Source of the DNA: Clostridia bacterium
GTDB lineage: Bacteria > Bacillota > Clostridia > Oscillospirales > CAG-272
Direction of reading: 5' to 3'
Assembly (NCBI GenBank): GCA_017556845.1
Contig: JAFYMA010000136.1
Span: forward strand, 1 to 6,595
DNA length: 6,595 nucleotides
The number at the start of each line of letters is the position of its first letter. The first letter of the stretch is position 1. A program made the position numbers and the translations under genes. The notes below the pieces were generated by a model. That model was not told the DNA's origin and did not search any database. It saw only the letters and a program-made list of their open reading frames with translations. Below, piece by piece: positions 6,201 to 6,595 of the stretch.

Positions 6201-6595
6201 GCGGTACAGAGGGCGATACCCCCATGACCGCGGTGCTTACGGATAACGGCGATGTCTATACAATAGGCTCAAACGTCGCAGGACAGCTTGGCAGAACGTC
6301 AGATGAAACGGTTCTTGCGAAGATCGAAACGAGCGTGAAATTAAAAAAGATAGCAGTAGGCTTTGACCATTTGCTGCTGCTTGCCGAAAACGGCGACGTC
6401 TACGGATGCGGAAATAACGCATACGGACAGCTCGGAACGAAAAACTACACGGGAATGATAACGACGATAACTAAGATAGCAACCGGCGCTGTTGATATTG
6501 CCGCAGGAAGACGCCATACGCTTTACGTTACGTCAGACGGCGGACTGTATGCACTCGGCGATAACAGATGGAATAAAGTATCCTCATCTGCCCCC
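3272..6595 (+). CDS. Large surface lipoprotein: lamin-tail, chitobiase-like, CotH kinase, InlB-like and RCC1 repeats (3' end outside window)
   Basis: The frame is open for 1108 codons with no stop to the right edge, so the gene is 3'-partial. It starts with a lipoprotein signal peptide (1-19, lipobox-like FAAC, Cys20). Then come: a Thr/Asp/Pro/Gln-rich spacer (about 27-105); a lamin-tail-like domain (about 108-260; YGTGYN at 118-123, SFIELYN at 131-137); a chitobiase C-terminal-like domain (about 313-416; SGFYDSKFTLS, IYYTRDGSDP at 339-348); a CotH kinase domain (about 424-825; LLRNSGND 534-541, NGEFWGVYNIRERYD 574-588, GNTDWPSNN 676-684, WRYVMSDMDSGMG 703-715); a divergent InlB B-repeat/PEGA-like domain (about 833-915); and RCC1 repeats from about 921. 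CotH of spore-formers is an atypical kinase that phosphorylates coat proteins. Asp709/Asp711 and the N-x-D-W..NN motif look intact, so kinase activity is plausible. The protein should be outside the membrane. Its substrate is unknown. Only 17 bases follow apbE, so it is probably in the same operon. Confidence 0.9.
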   Translation, partial: MKKILSIMLVAAMLFSFAACNGAKDTLTTTLVNVTPPTEDTDTSDPEGDSTQKADQQTNTPSDAPTDRPTDDETDASSQTGGTTQGDTQTQAPPEVTYPEIEKPEETSYKNVVFKQIYGTGYNTDTPIKHSFIELYNISDKDIALDALAISYMTGGDAGYVKMQFPSGAKIDSYGRYLIRCAEAKGKNGEKYESKYEVTRIDYYDTEWNVIIDNKTVKLAITDKNSSLSATEDLSKSAKVHAYYIAAAAADNSDRNVISGLSKQKAAYRCENTISSTFKTVDYSQMTPSDITDVRPQYSGGDRNTYLSAFANVVEFSHTSGFYDSKFTLSMSASEGYKIYYTRDGSDPRKNGKLYTGGIPLILTSSKTWGYLTNKNSALNKTAMPSKNSIGAHVIKAYATNGKESSAVVTNSYFIIPNCAETYNVPFVSLSLPADDFVSDSRGIYHTVMDNPFGQKERRVSYLEMFESDGKLVSSSYVEIAMNGNGSLGMASKSMRVYFKADADTSVVNNPSKLRYDIFHGRAQDNVTEFKRILLRNSGNDSSVTHLRDALMQALCVGTYASTMAYRPSLLFVNGEFWGVYNIRERYDTKYFEEHYGVLEENLVILEAPSPLTTNWSVNEPYQLNEGVEGDEKVFHDLVNYMLSHDLSNPTYFKYVSDRIDLDSFVDFFVCSMYFGNTDWPSNNVKVWRNKSTSDPSGLDTKWRYVMSDMDSGMGLGCEYTTDMFAQALNYNTVAGSMMCALLENPDFEESFISRFTYAVENLFTYEKTSAVLDEYAKVIEPIMPLHFNRWPGDGGSVSRWNSQINTLRTFLKQRPKYAIDTMNNYFGIQPSKLSVSLDLSKADLYINGKQITKNGYSEILAENASVTIKIVPKSGYVLNGIKAVTDGGKETVYSTQTVKVNITDRITVIGLVTKSNYKVVPAVTAGSRSIFVLDGNGDLYAWGENDIAQCGIDVDKTIRAPMLVMTGVKQVEMSRGGTEGDTPMTAVLTDNGDVYTIGSNVAGQLGRTSDETVLAKIETSVKLKKIAVGFDHLLLLAENGDVYGCGNNAYGQLGTKNYTGMITTITKIATGAVDIAAGRRHTLYVTSDGGLYALGDNRWNKVSSSAP
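3350..3586 (+). repeat. Low-complexity Thr/Asp/Pro/Gln-rich spacer coding region
   Basis: This stretch encodes residues 27-105 of the lipoprotein. It is dominated by Thr, Asp, Pro, Gln, Ser and Gly and has almost no hydrophobic residues. Within it, nucleotides 3461-3496 encode three consecutive four-residue units, APTD, RPTD and DETD, a small degenerate tandem repeat. Such a spacer just after a lipid-anchored Cys typically carries the folded domains away from the membrane and through the cell wall. The Thr/Ser richness would also permit O-glycosylation, but nothing in the sequence proves that. Confidence 0.75.
6032..6595 (+). repeat. RCC1-type repeats (protein level), at least four, continuing past the right edge
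   Basis: Four copies of the RCC1 signature are seen in the lipoprotein: GDLYAWGENDIAQCG (residue 938), GDVYTIGSNVAGQLG (993), GDVYGCGNNAYGQLG (1041) and GGLYALGDN (1091). Spacings are about 55, 48 and 49 residues, and each copy is preceded by a strand such as SRSIFVLDGN or RRHTLYVTSDG. RCC1 repeats usually come in about seven to form a beta-propeller, so several more copies are expected beyond the window. Copy 1 has Cys where Leu is usual (AQCG for GQLG). Bacterial RCC1 modules are generally thought to mediate protein binding. Confidence 0.88.

Noticed and set aside
3272..6595. Frameshift or fusion artefact in the large CotH/RCC1 reading frame
   Set aside because: The frame was read codon by codon with no stop, and domain motifs follow each other in one frame from the signal peptide to the right edge.

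Overview
The window looks like part of a chromosome from an anaerobic Gram-positive bacterium of the class Clostridia, probably a gut-type Oscillospiraceae/Ruminococcaceae relative. This is an inference. It rests on moderate GC, strong GGAGG-type ribosome binding sites, frequent GTG/TTG starts, the typically clostridial NusG-II / Gx / ApbE gene trio, and a lipoprotein with a CotH kinase domain. All genes lie on the + strand and are packed tightly enough to form one operon. No terminator, RNA gene, insertion sequence, CRISPR array or attachment site is visible.

Layout: (1) 1-192, the C-terminal tail of a sensor histidine kinase, open at the left edge. (2) 193-275, an AT-rich 83-base gap with an RBS at its end. 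(3) 276-1400, a membrane-anchored HtrA/DegP-like protein with a PDZ domain, in which all three positions of the serine-protease catalytic triad appear to be replaced. (4) 1419-1787, a NusG domain II-like extracytoplasmic protein. (5) 1771-2289, a Gx-family membrane protein, overlapping the previous gene by 17 bases. (6) 2253-3254, an ApbE-type FAD:protein FMN transferase lipoprotein, started from TTG and overlapping the previous gene by 37 bases. (7) 3272-6595, a very large reading frame with no stop that runs off the right edge. It encodes a surface lipoprotein with, in order, a Thr/Asp/Pro-rich spacer, a lamin-tail-like domain, a chitobiase C-terminal-like domain, a CotH kinase domain, an InlB/PEGA-like beta domain and RCC1 propeller repeats.

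How the genes may work together: NusG-II, Gx and ApbE proteins recur together in Firmicutes and are linked to covalent flavinylation of extracytoplasmic redox proteins. Here that trio is flanked by a catalytically dead HtrA-like PDZ protein and by a CotH-kinase/RCC1 surface lipoprotein. Every complete product is predicted to be in the membrane or outside it, so the operon seems devoted to the cell envelope. No flavinylation target motif was recognised in the window, so the ApbE substrate is probably encoded elsewhere, for example an Rnf-type or FMN-binding-domain protein. The most unusual elements are the pseudoprotease and the CotH/RCC1 protein.
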